This document shows, piece by piece, positions 32,552 through 39,911 of a stretch of DNA of 40,673 bases. The notes under the pieces are model-generated. The model was not told where the DNA came from. It saw only the letters and a program-made list of their open reading frames with translations, and did no database searches. Every line of letters starts with the position of its first letter. Position 1 is the stretch's first letter. A program made the translations under genes and the position numbers. The stretch is from JAEDES01 sp045649455 (lineage in GTDB: Bacteria; Bacillota_I; Bacilli_A; RF39; UBA660), in the NCBI GenBank assembly GCA_045649455.1, contig JAZRPV010000030.1, positions 1 to 40,673 of the forward strand. The letters run 5' to 3'.

Positions 32552-33103
32552 TTAAATGAACATATATTTTGGTTTTTCATATATATTAGAATAATTTTTT
32601 TCTTCTATATATTTTTCTACTAGAATTACTCTTCCTTCTTTTAAACTTTCTTGAACATCAATAATTCTTTGATTTCTAGAACCTCTAAAATATAGATTTA
32701 GGCTTCTTTCTTCTTCGACATATTTTCCATCCACCAATACATCTATTTGGTCTAGCAATCTTCTATGTTTTGGATTCAGTAACATTTTCTCGAATGTAAA
32801 TCCAGAATAACACCACACGTTTAATCCCATTTCATGTGCTGCTTTAGCAATCTCATAACAAGCATCACTTTGACACACTGGATCTCCTCCCGATAAAGTA
32901 ATTCCATCTTGATTCTTTATTGCCCTTAATTCTTCAATAATGTAATCAACGTCAACCAATGCTCCTCCATCAAAACTATGAGTTTGTGGATTATGACATC
33001 CTTTGCAGGCATGAGGGCATCCTTGAGTCCATAGGACTGTTCTTACACCCTCACCATCTACAACTGAATCCGGCTGTAAATCAGCCGCTAATCTTATTTG
33101 CAT
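32552..33103 (-). CDS. nrdG: Anaerobic ribonucleotide reductase activase NrdG (system 1)
   Basis: NrdG is a radical-SAM enzyme that abstracts a hydrogen from the glycine of NrdD to create the catalytic radical. The 183 residues include VVDGEGVRTVLWTQGCPHACKGCHNP, with the CxxxCxxC cluster site, and the GITLSGGDPVCQ SAM-binding motif. Its ATG is 2 bases after the stop of the small gene that carries the radical glycine, so substrate and activator are adjacent. It closes the operon nrdD, nrdD tail, nrdG. Confidence 0.93.
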   Translation of the reverse strand: MQIRLAADLQPDSVVDGEGVRTVLWTQGCPHACKGCHNPQTHSFDGGALVDVDYIIEELRAIKNQDGITLSGGDPVCQSDACYEIAKAAHEMGLNVWCYSGFTFEKMLLNPKHRRLLDQIDVLVDGKYVEEERSLNLYFRGSRNQRIIDVQESLKEGRVILVEKYIEEKNYSNIYEKPKYMFI

Positions 33104-33105
33104 TT

Positions 33106-33270
33106 TTATTTACAATCTTTTTTAAGTAATTCTTTTACACCAGTATGTTTAACTCTGTCTCTTTCTTCAGCACGTTTACCATTGTTGAATCTAGATACAT
33201 CTCCTGCTAAATATCCTGTAACTCTTCTTATTCTTTCGAACCCTTGTCCTTCTCCCATTACTTTTTCCAT
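33106..33270 (-). CDS. Separate 54-residue glycyl-radical tail of class III ribonucleotide reductase
   Basis: This gene lies in the gap between the first nrdD and nrdG. AAAGGAG lies seven bases before the ATG. The product includes FERIRRVTGYLAGDVSRF, NNGKRAEERDRVKH and a basic end. RRVTGYL and what follows match the C-terminal end of full-length NrdD, where E. coli has RRVCGYLG with the radical Gly681; here it is Gly19. The upstream nrdD chain ends right before this element. The reading frame differs from that of nrdD and a stop lies between them, so it must be made as its own protein. It is likely a dockable radical subunit, as GrcA is for pyruvate formate-lyase. Confidence 0.88.
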   Translation of the reverse strand: MEKVMGEGQGFERIRRVTGYLAGDVSRFNNGKRAEERDRVKHTGVKELLKKDCK

Positions 33271-33307
33271 ATTCTTTTTCTCCTTTGACCTTTTTATTTT
33301 TTATTTA

Positions 33308-35626
33308 TTATTCACAGCAACCATTACTGATTGATGTTATTTTCTCCATTGGAACACCTTCAAATTCCTTACGTCCACATCTTGGACATACATCATTGAT
33401 AACTCCTACATATCCACATACTGGATCTCTATCAACTGGATGGTTAACAGCTCCATAACCAATTCCTGCTTCTTTCATTGTTCTAACAACACTTTCGAAA
33501 GCATCTACGTTAGAAGCAACATCTCCATCGATTTCGATATATGAGATATGTCCACCATTTGTTAAGTCATGATATGGTGCTTCTTTATATAATTTATCAT
33601 GAATACTAATCTTGTAATAAACTGGTACATGGAATGAGTTAGTATAGTATTCTCTATCTGTAACTCCTTTAATCTTTCCATAAATAGCTCTATCAATATT
33701 AGTAAATCTTCCACTTAATCCTTCAGCTGGTGTAGCGATACAAGTAAAGTTTAAGTTATATTTCTTACAGTTTTCATTACATCTATTTCTCATAAATCCA
33801 ATGATTTCTAAACCTAATTTTTGACTTTCTTCACTTTCACCATGATGTTTACCAGTTAAAGCTTTTAAACATTCTGCTAAACCAATAAATCCTGTAGATA
33901 AAGTACCATGTTTCCATACTTTTCTTAATCTATCTGTTGGTTTTAATTTTTCTCCATTAGTCCATACACCTTGCCCTAATAAGAATGGGAAGTTATAACA
34001 ACGTTTATTACATTGAACTTCAAATCTTTCTAGTAATTGATCTCTAACTGAATCCATTACTTCTCCAAGTTCATTATAGAATCCTTCCATATCAGCTTTA
34101 TCTCTTTCACCTAAAGCGATACCATATTTAATTCCAAGTCTTACTAAGTTAACTGTTGTAAATGATAAGTTTCCACGTCCTGTAACGATTTGATTATCTG
34201 GAGCAGTAACATCAGCTACAACTCTTGTACGACATCCCATGTAAGCGATTTCACTATTAGGATCTCCTGGTTTATAGAAATCTAAGTTAAATGGTGCATC
34301 TATAAATGCAAAGTTAGGGAATAATCTCTTAGCACTAACTTTACAAGCTAACTTGAATAAATCATAGTTAGGATCTTCTGGATTATAGTTAACTCCTTCT
34401 TTTACTTTAAAGATTGATACTGGGAATATTGGAGTTTCTCCATTTCCAAGTCCTGCATCTGTAGCAAGTAAGAAGTTTTTAATAACCATTCTACCTTCTG
34501 GTGAAATATCAGTACCAAAGTTTACTGATGAGAATGGTACTTGAGCTCCAGCTCTTGAATGCATTGTATTTAAATTATGAACAAATGCTTCCATAGCTTG
34601 TTGTGTAGCTCTATCAGTTTTTTGCATTGCTTTTTCATAACTCTTCATAAAGATTTCTTGAACTCTTGATGAACCTTTTTGATAATCAGTTAATGTAGCA
34701 ATATCAAAATCTATACTTTCAATTTTGTCAATTTCACGAACGATTCTATCAATATTAATTAATTCTAAGAATCCTTCTAAATCTAAGAAATCGTATACTG
34801 TTTGTTTTAATTGTCTCTTAAATGTTTTTAAAACACCAGGAGCCATATAATAATCAATAGCTGGAATTGATTGTCCACCATGTTGATCATTTTGATTTGC
34901 TTGAACAATGATTGCTGCAAGTGATGCATAAGTACTAATATCTTGTGGAGGTCTTACATAACCATGTCCTGTATCAAATCCATTTTTAAATAATCTAGCT
35001 AAATCTATTTGACAACAAGTAGTAGTACCCATTGCTAAGAAGTCCATATCGTGAATGTGAATTGCACCTTCATCATGAAGTGTTGCATATTCTTTCTTCA
35101 TTAAGTATGCTTTTGCAAATTCTTTAGAAACTGTAGCTCCATATTGTAACATTGTACCCATTGGACTATTTCCATCGATATTAGCATTTTCTCTCTTAGC
35201 ATCTTCTTCATTAGCTGACTTTAATCCTAAGTTTTCTAATGATTTTAAGAATTTATGAGTTTTCTTATCATCAAAGAATGCTTGTCTTGAATCATTTCTT
35301 CTTTCACGATATTCAGAGAATGATTTATAAACATCTTCATATCCTTTAGAAGATAATTCTTCTTCAATTAAATCTTGAATTTCTTCAATTTGAATTTTGT
35401 CTTTTTCTTTTGCAATTTTTTCTATTCTTTTTAAAACTGCTTGAAATACAGTTTGAACATCTTTAGTTGTATATTTCTTTTCTTTTCCATCTTCATCAAC
35501 ATCAACTTCTACACTATCAAAACCTTTTTTAATAGCTAAAGCAATTTTCTTTTCATCAAATTCTACTTTTTTACCATTTCTTTTGATAACTGTTAATGTA
35601 TCTAATTTAGATTCTACTTCTGCCAT
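33308..35626 (-). CDS. nrdD: Class III anaerobic ribonucleotide reductase catalytic chain without radical tail (system 1)
   Basis: NrdD reduces ribonucleoside triphosphates to deoxyribonucleotides without oxygen. The 772 residues hold an N-terminal ATP-cone (KRNGKKVEFDEKKIALAIKKGF, residues about 14-110), the ten-stranded barrel with TTTCCQIDLARLF and MGCRTRV carrying the active-site cysteines, and a C-terminal GYGAVNHPVDRDPVCGYVGVINDVCPRCGR zinc site interrupted here for length: key parts are HPVDRDPVCGY and CPRCGR. The chain ends MEKITSISNGCCE with no RxxGY glycyl-radical motif. That motif is in the next gene. Promoter TTGCTT-N17-TAAAAT lies at 35663-35691, and GAGG precedes the ATG. Confidence 0.95.
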   Translation of the reverse strand: MAEVESKLDTLTVIKRNGKKVEFDEKKIALAIKKGFDSVEVDVDEDGKEKKYTTKDVQTVFQAVLKRIEKIAKEKDKIQIEEIQDLIEEELSSKGYEDVYKSFSEYRERRNDSRQAFFDDKKTHKFLKSLENLGLKSANEEDAKRENANIDGNSPMGTMLQYGATVSKEFAKAYLMKKEYATLHDEGAIHIHDMDFLAMGTTTCCQIDLARLFKNGFDTGHGYVRPPQDISTYASLAAIIVQANQNDQHGGQSIPAIDYYMAPGVLKTFKRQLKQTVYDFLDLEGFLELINIDRIVREIDKIESIDFDIATLTDYQKGSSRVQEIFMKSYEKAMQKTDRATQQAMEAFVHNLNTMHSRAGAQVPFSSVNFGTDISPEGRMVIKNFLLATDAGLGNGETPIFPVSIFKVKEGVNYNPEDPNYDLFKLACKVSAKRLFPNFAFIDAPFNLDFYKPGDPNSEIAYMGCRTRVVADVTAPDNQIVTGRGNLSFTTVNLVRLGIKYGIALGERDKADMEGFYNELGEVMDSVRDQLLERFEVQCNKRCYNFPFLLGQGVWTNGEKLKPTDRLRKVWKHGTLSTGFIGLAECLKALTGKHHGESEESQKLGLEIIGFMRNRCNENCKKYNLNFTCIATPAEGLSGRFTNIDRAIYGKIKGVTDREYYTNSFHVPVYYKISIHDKLYKEAPYHDLTNGGHISYIEIDGDVASNVDAFESVVRTMKEAGIGYGAVNHPVDRDPVCGYVGVINDVCPRCGRKEFEGVPMEKITSISNGCCE

Positions 35627-35954
35627 AATTTTTACCTCACATTTCTTTCTCTATCTAACTCAATTTTATAAGTTAAATTTTTAAAAAGCAATATCATTTT
35701 AGCCACTTTTTTTACCCCATTTTTACTATTCGTTGATATATAAAGAAAACATCAAAAAATTTCTTTTGTTCGATTTACGACAATTTACATTTTTATACAA
35801 ATGTAAAAAATCATTTTTTGACATTTTGAAAATAATTAATTTTAAAAAGTCAAGCATTTCTTTATTTTTCAACAAATTTATTTTTTAAAAAATCTAAAAA
35901 ATCCAAAAATCCTAAAAATCAATTTTTCTTATTTTTAAATTTTTCAACAAAAAG
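35627..35954. other. A/T-rich intergenic region with nrdD promoter and long inverted repeat
   Basis: No gene is visible. The minus strand carries TTGCTT (35686-35691) and TAAAAT (35663-35668), 17 bp apart, as promoter of the first nrdD. About 100 bases further up, TTTACATTT (35784-35792) and AAATGTAAA (35799-35807) form a perfect 9-bp inverted repeat with a 6-bp spacer, a possible operator. The rest (35870-35940) is low-complexity A/T with short AAAATCC-like repeats. No clear terminator for dut was found. Confidence 0.55.
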
Positions 35955-36410
35955 TTACTTATCAGTAGAACCAAATCCACCTACTCTAACACCCTCTGCA
36001 ACATCGTTATCTACTACTAAATATTTTTGGAAAACTACTTGTCCAATTACATCTCCTTTTTTAACTTCAATGTCATGATCGCTACAGTTAAAATATGCAA
36101 AATAGAAGTGACCATCATTATCAGGATTTCCATAATAATCACTATCAATTAAACCTACACTATTTGCAAGAATAAATCCTTTTTTTGGACCACTACTTCT
36201 ATTAAGTAATAAATAACATTCATCTTCCATACAATATGCTTTTAATCCTGTTGGAATAAGTGTTGGCTTACATCCAGGAGTAAACATAGGTATAACTATA
36301 TCTTCTGCTGCTTCTACATCATATCCTGCAGAATGTGCTGTCTTTCTAACTGGTAAATTAATACCTTTATCTTCATAACCTTTAACTACTTCAAAACCTC
36401 TACATCTCAT
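35955..36410 (-). CDS. dut: dUTP diphosphatase
   Basis: This enzyme splits dUTP into dUMP and pyrophosphate, which keeps uracil out of DNA and feeds thymidylate synthesis. The 151 residues show the trimeric dUTPase motifs: HSAGYDVEAAED (I), NRSSGPKKGF (II), SVGLIDSDYYG (III), KKGDVIGQVVFQKY (IV) and RVGGFGSTDK (V). It overlaps the second nrdG as ATGA, so nucleotide reduction and dUTP removal are coupled in one operon. Confidence 0.95.
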   Translation of the reverse strand: MRCRGFEVVKGYEDKGINLPVRKTAHSAGYDVEAAEDIVIPMFTPGCKPTLIPTGLKAYCMEDECYLLLNRSSGPKKGFILANSVGLIDSDYYGNPDNDGHFYFAYFNCSDHDIEVKKGDVIGQVVFQKYLVVDNDVAEGVRVGGFGSTDK

Positions 36411-36940
36411 AATTCATTCTCCATTTCACTATTATCTATATATAAAATTTTCTTATTTTCTTTCAAACTCTTTTTAACGTCAATGATACATTGATTAATA
36501 CTTCCAACATAATGTATCTTCTCACTTGCAAGTCTTAATATAAACTTACCATCCAACAACACATCAATATTATTAAGAATTACTTTTATAACATCATCAT
36601 CCTCTTCAAGTAATTCTTCCCAAGTATAACCAGTATATAACCAAATACTCTTAGTAGGATATCTTTCTCTTATTTCACATACCAATGAAACTATATCAGC
36701 ACGATTTCCCTTAAATAAAGGATCTCCTCCCGATAAAGTAATACCACTACACCAATCTTCTTCTAAATCCTTAAATATTTCTTCTTTAGCAGCATCATCA
36801 AACTCTAACCCATCATTACAATTCCAAGTAATAACATTTTGACAAGCTGGACAATGATGAGAACATCCACTTACCCAAAGAACAACTCTAAGTCCTTCTC
36901 CATTTAACATGTCTGCATGCGTAATATTATGATATTTCAT
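36407..36940 (-). CDS. nrdG: Anaerobic ribonucleotide reductase activase NrdG (system 2)
   Basis: This second activase has 177 residues, with MLNGEGLRVVLWVSGCSHHCPACQN (key part CSHHCPAC, the radical-SAM cluster site) and GITLSGGDPLFKGN. It is clearly diverged from system 1. I start it at the ATG at 36940 after GTAGGTGG, 7 bases after the second nrdD stop; the longer frame overlaps that gene without a binding site. It should activate the NrdD encoded just upstream. Confidence 0.93.
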   Translation of the reverse strand: MKYHNITHADMLNGEGLRVVLWVSGCSHHCPACQNVITWNCNDGLEFDDAAKEEIFKDLEEDWCSGITLSGGDPLFKGNRADIVSLVCEIRERYPTKSIWLYTGYTWEELLEEDDDVIKVILNNIDVLLDGKFILRLASEKIHYVGSINQCIIDVKKSLKENKKILYIDNSEMENEL

Positions 36941-36947
36941 ATTCCAC

Positions 36948-39077
36948 CTACATCGACTTTCTTTCACTTATTTCAGCCATTTTCGCACTACCTAACATAG
37001 TGTCTCCATGAACTCTTGAATAAGATAAATAACCATTCATTCTATCAATCTTAGTTAAATCACTACTACCACATTTAGGACATGTATTCATATCTAATTC
37101 TTCATGACCACAATGATTACAATAAGCTAAAGATAAATTAACACCTTCATAGAAACCTTTATCCATCGCACGTTCAATATAAGTGATCATCGCTTCAGTA
37201 TTATAACTTAAGTTATATCTAACATATTGAATACGTCCACCTTTACAAAGTTCCCAGAATCTCTCTTCTAAATCTTGTTTCTTAATTCCATTAATATCTT
37301 CCCATACTCCACAATGGAAACTATTAGAAACATATTCACGAGAACTAACACCTTCAATAATTCCATATTTCTTTCTAAATTGTTTTATTTGAAGACCACA
37401 TAAACTCTCAGCAGGAGTCCCATATATAGCATATAAAATATTATCTTCATATTTAAACTCAGTAGTCTTTTTATTAATATAAGTTAAAACATCAAGTGCA
37501 AATTGTCCATCTTCAACAATACTTTTACCATTATATAAAACTTGTAATTCATTTAAAGCAGTAATTCCAAAAGATGCAGTAGATGACTTCATAACAGACT
37601 CAATAGATTCTTCTGGTTTAAGATTTCCACCATAAAATCCTCCTTGGCAATATGCTAACGGATTAGTTGATGCCTTTCTTTTGGCAAGATATCTATAAGT
37701 ACGAATATGTATCTTACGGATCATTTCTAAATAATAATCTAACACTTCATAAAAATCTTTTTGTTCTTCTCTAGCCTTTGCAAGTATCATTGGTAAGTGT
37801 AAAGATATCGCTCCTATATTAAATCTTCCAATAAATACAGGTTTATCATTCTTATCTAAAGGATCAATTCCACCTTTTTCATACCAAGGACTAAGGAAAG
37901 CTCTACATCCCATTGGACTAATAATACGTCCATATTTCTTATACATTTCAGGAACATATCCTTCTCCACTTAAACTTAAGTAATCAGGATACATAGTCTT
38001 CTTACTACATTCAACTGCTTCTAAGAATAAATCTCTCAGACACCCTTTCTTACCATGTTTCTTTTTATCAAATAAGAATACAAGTTTAGGAAATAATGTT
38101 GGTCTTTTAAATCCATCTTTTCCTTGACCAATCTTATGTACACGTAGTATTGCACTACTAATCATCTTTGCAAATTCATCTTCATCATTACCAAATGTAA
38201 ATGTAACAAAAGGATAATCTCCTCTACTAGAACTTACAGTATTAAGTTTATATTCAACACCTTGATATCCTTGTTCACATTCACGAATAGTTTTCTTCCA
38301 AGCATATTCTTCTGCTTCAGAAACAAAACTATCTCCTTTAATTTCTAAATACTCAGAAACATATTTATCATAACTTTTCTTAGCATAAACTTTTAATACA
38401 GAATCAACTTCTGGTACAGTAAAACCACCATATTGCATTGCAGTTGTATTAATAATGACATCACCCATTACATTAAAAGCTGTTTGTAATCCTTTTGGTT
38501 CTGTATACCAAATATTACTCATTTCAAATCCATCTTTTAATACATTAGCCATATCAAATAAACAACAATTCATTGTGTCTCTTCTTGCACCCATATCATG
38601 AATATAAATATATCCATCTTTACAAGCTTCTATCTCACTAGCAGTTAAAAAGAATTTCTTATAAAGTTCTTTATTTAAACTGTTATATATTAAACATCTT
38701 TGAGTAGTAACTAAAGCACTATCTATATTGGCACAATCTTTATCCCCTATATAAGTAATAACTTGTGCTTGTTTATATACTTTATCTAATATATGTATAA
38801 TTTCTTTTTTATAATCCCTATATTCACGATAACTCTTTGCAACTAAAGGATTAACTTGTTCAAGCGCCGCTTCACAACAACTATGAACTTGATCAACTGT
38901 TGGATTAGTCGTTTGAGTGAGTAGTAGGTCTCTAACAATCTCTACTACTTTATCCATAGCTTTATCAGTTAAATTAACCATTACTCTTTCAGCACTACTA
39001 GTAACAGCCTTTTTAATTCTTGATTCATCAAACTCTTCTAAATTACCATTTTTCTTAATAATCATAATTTTTTCCAT
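36948..39077 (-). CDS. nrdD: Class III anaerobic ribonucleotide reductase with intact radical site (system 2)
   Basis: The 709-residue enzyme has an N-terminal ATP-cone (KKNGNLEEFDESRIKKAV), MNCCLFDMANVLKDGF and SPMGCRAFLSP with the active-site cysteines, and a C-terminal zinc site CNHCGHEELDMNTCPKCG. Unlike system 1 it keeps the radical element in the same chain: RMNGYLSYSRVHG with Gly682 (compare E. coli Gly681). It is much diverged from system 1 and probably belongs to another NrdD subgroup; the reductant cannot be told from sequence. GGAGG precedes the ATG. The palindrome at 39130-39145 lies about 42 bases before the predicted transcript start, where Crp/Fnr activators bind. Confidence 0.95.
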   Translation of the reverse strand: MEKIMIIKKNGNLEEFDESRIKKAVTSSAERVMVNLTDKAMDKVVEIVRDLLLTQTTNPTVDQVHSCCEAALEQVNPLVAKSYREYRDYKKEIIHILDKVYKQAQVITYIGDKDCANIDSALVTTQRCLIYNSLNKELYKKFFLTASEIEACKDGYIYIHDMGARRDTMNCCLFDMANVLKDGFEMSNIWYTEPKGLQTAFNVMGDVIINTTAMQYGGFTVPEVDSVLKVYAKKSYDKYVSEYLEIKGDSFVSEAEEYAWKKTIRECEQGYQGVEYKLNTVSSSRGDYPFVTFTFGNDEDEFAKMISSAILRVHKIGQGKDGFKRPTLFPKLVFLFDKKKHGKKGCLRDLFLEAVECSKKTMYPDYLSLSGEGYVPEMYKKYGRIISPMGCRAFLSPWYEKGGIDPLDKNDKPVFIGRFNIGAISLHLPMILAKAREEQKDFYEVLDYYLEMIRKIHIRTYRYLAKRKASTNPLAYCQGGFYGGNLKPEESIESVMKSSTASFGITALNELQVLYNGKSIVEDGQFALDVLTYINKKTTEFKYEDNILYAIYGTPAESLCGLQIKQFRKKYGIIEGVSSREYVSNSFHCGVWEDINGIKKQDLEERFWELCKGGRIQYVRYNLSYNTEAMITYIERAMDKGFYEGVNLSLAYCNHCGHEELDMNTCPKCGSSDLTKIDRMNGYLSYSRVHGDTMLGSAKMAEISERKSM

Positions 39078-39101
39078 AACTAATCCTCCAACAATAAATC
39101 C

Positions 39102-39107
39102 ATTTTA
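39102..39107 (-). promoter_or_regulatory. Probable -10 box of the second nrdD operon
   Basis: TAAAAT on the minus strand lies 25 bases before the ATG. No good -35 box is present, as expected for an activator-dependent promoter. The predicted start (about 39095) puts the palindrome centre near -42. Confidence 0.45.
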
Positions 39108-39129
39108 CCCCACTTTCTAAAAATGATAT

Positions 39130-39145
39130 TGTTGCAATTGCAACA
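39130..39145. promoter_or_regulatory. Perfect 16-bp palindrome, probable Crp/Fnr-type operator
   Basis: TGTTGCAATTGCAACA is its own inverse complement. It lies in the divergent region between the second nrdD and the Crp/Fnr-like regulator gene. It overlaps the -35 box of the regulator promoter and sits near -42 of the nrdD promoter. One site could therefore repress the regulator and activate nrdD. Confidence 0.65.
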
Positions 39146-39166
39146 GAAAACAAAACTTGATATAAT
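39138..39166 (+). promoter_or_regulatory. Promoter of the Crp/Fnr-like regulator
   Basis: TTGCAA (39138-39143) and TATAAT (39161-39166) are 17 bp apart on the plus strand. The -35 box is half of the palindrome. Confidence 0.6.
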
Positions 39167-39188
39167 TATGTCAATTGAGGTGGTCAAA

Positions 39189-39815
39189 ATGGTTGAAAAC
39201 ATTAAATTAGAGAAGCTTTTACAGTTTAAAAAGAACTTGTCAAAATGTGTAAATGTAAAACATAAAGAATTCCAAAACAAAGAATTAATTTTAAGTAATA
39301 CATCTATTAAAAAGAAAATAGGATTCATTACATCAGGTAAAGCAACTATTATAAAAACAGATGAAAATGGTAATACTACCATCATGAGAGAATTAAAAGA
39401 AAACGATATCTTTTCTAATCTTTTCTATTCTAAGTCTGATGATGAAATATTTATCATAAGTAACAACTATACAGATGTAATTATGATTGACTACTACTCT
39501 ATAATAAAAAATTGTAAAATAGATTGTCCATTTCACAATAATATTGTTTTATTTTTATTTGATCTATTAATAGAAGATAATAGACAACAAATAGAAAAAA
39601 TAGAATTATTATCAAAAAGAACAGTAAGAGAAAAACTACTATTCTTTATGAAAAAACGTATGAACAAAGATAACATCTTTAAAGTAACAACATCTTTCAC
39701 TGCAATTGCCGACTATATATGTGTTGATAGATCTAATCTAATGAGAGAACTAAATAAAATGGAAGATGAAGGTCTAATAGAAAGAGACGGAAGACAAATA
39801 AATATACTAATATAA
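39189..39815 (+). CDS. Crp/Fnr-family transcription regulator
   Basis: The start is the ATG at 39189 after GAGGTGG; an earlier ATG at 39123 would overlap the promoter and palindrome. The 208 residues have an N-terminal cyclic-nucleotide-binding-like beta-roll (IGFITSGKATIIKTDENGNTTIMREL) without the usual phosphate-binding arginine motif, a dimer helix, and a C-terminal winged helix (FTAIADYICVDRSNLMRELNKMEDEGLIERDG). It lacks an Fnr-type N-terminal cysteine cluster. Its position, divergent from nrdD-nrdG-dut over a palindrome, suggests that it controls that operon and itself. The signal is unknown. Confidence 0.88.
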   Translation: MVENIKLEKLLQFKKNLSKCVNVKHKEFQNKELILSNTSIKKKIGFITSGKATIIKTDENGNTTIMRELKENDIFSNLFYSKSDDEIFIISNNYTDVIMIDYYSIIKNCKIDCPFHNNIVLFLFDLLIEDNRQQIEKIELLSKRTVREKLLFFMKKRMNKDNIFKVTTSFTAIADYICVDRSNLMRELNKMEDEGLIERDGRQINILI

Positions 39816-39841
39816 AAAACTTCACTAAATAGTGAAGTTTT
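39816..39841 (+). terminator. Bidirectional terminator between regulator and TasA-like paralogue
   Basis: AACTTCACT and AGTGAAGTT form a 9-bp stem with a four-base loop, flanked by an A-tract and a T-tract, and may end both converging genes. Confidence 0.75.
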
Positions 39842-39911
39842 TATCTATTATTACTTAATTATTCAGATACTAATTTGTCCACAAATTGTACCCATGAGAA
39901 ATCAAAGATTT

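Noticed and set aside
33098..33334. Plus-strand frame of 78 codons across the nrdD-nrdG junction
   Set aside because: Antisense to the well-supported radical-tail gene, with no ribosome binding site and no recognisable product.
39123..39188. Earlier ATG for the Crp/Fnr-like regulator
   Set aside because: The extension would place the promoter -10 box and the palindrome inside the coding region; a good binding site precedes the ATG at 39189.
39080..39385. Minus-strand frame of 101 codons opposite the regulator
   Set aside because: Fully antisense to a clear Crp/Fnr gene and overlapping its promoter.
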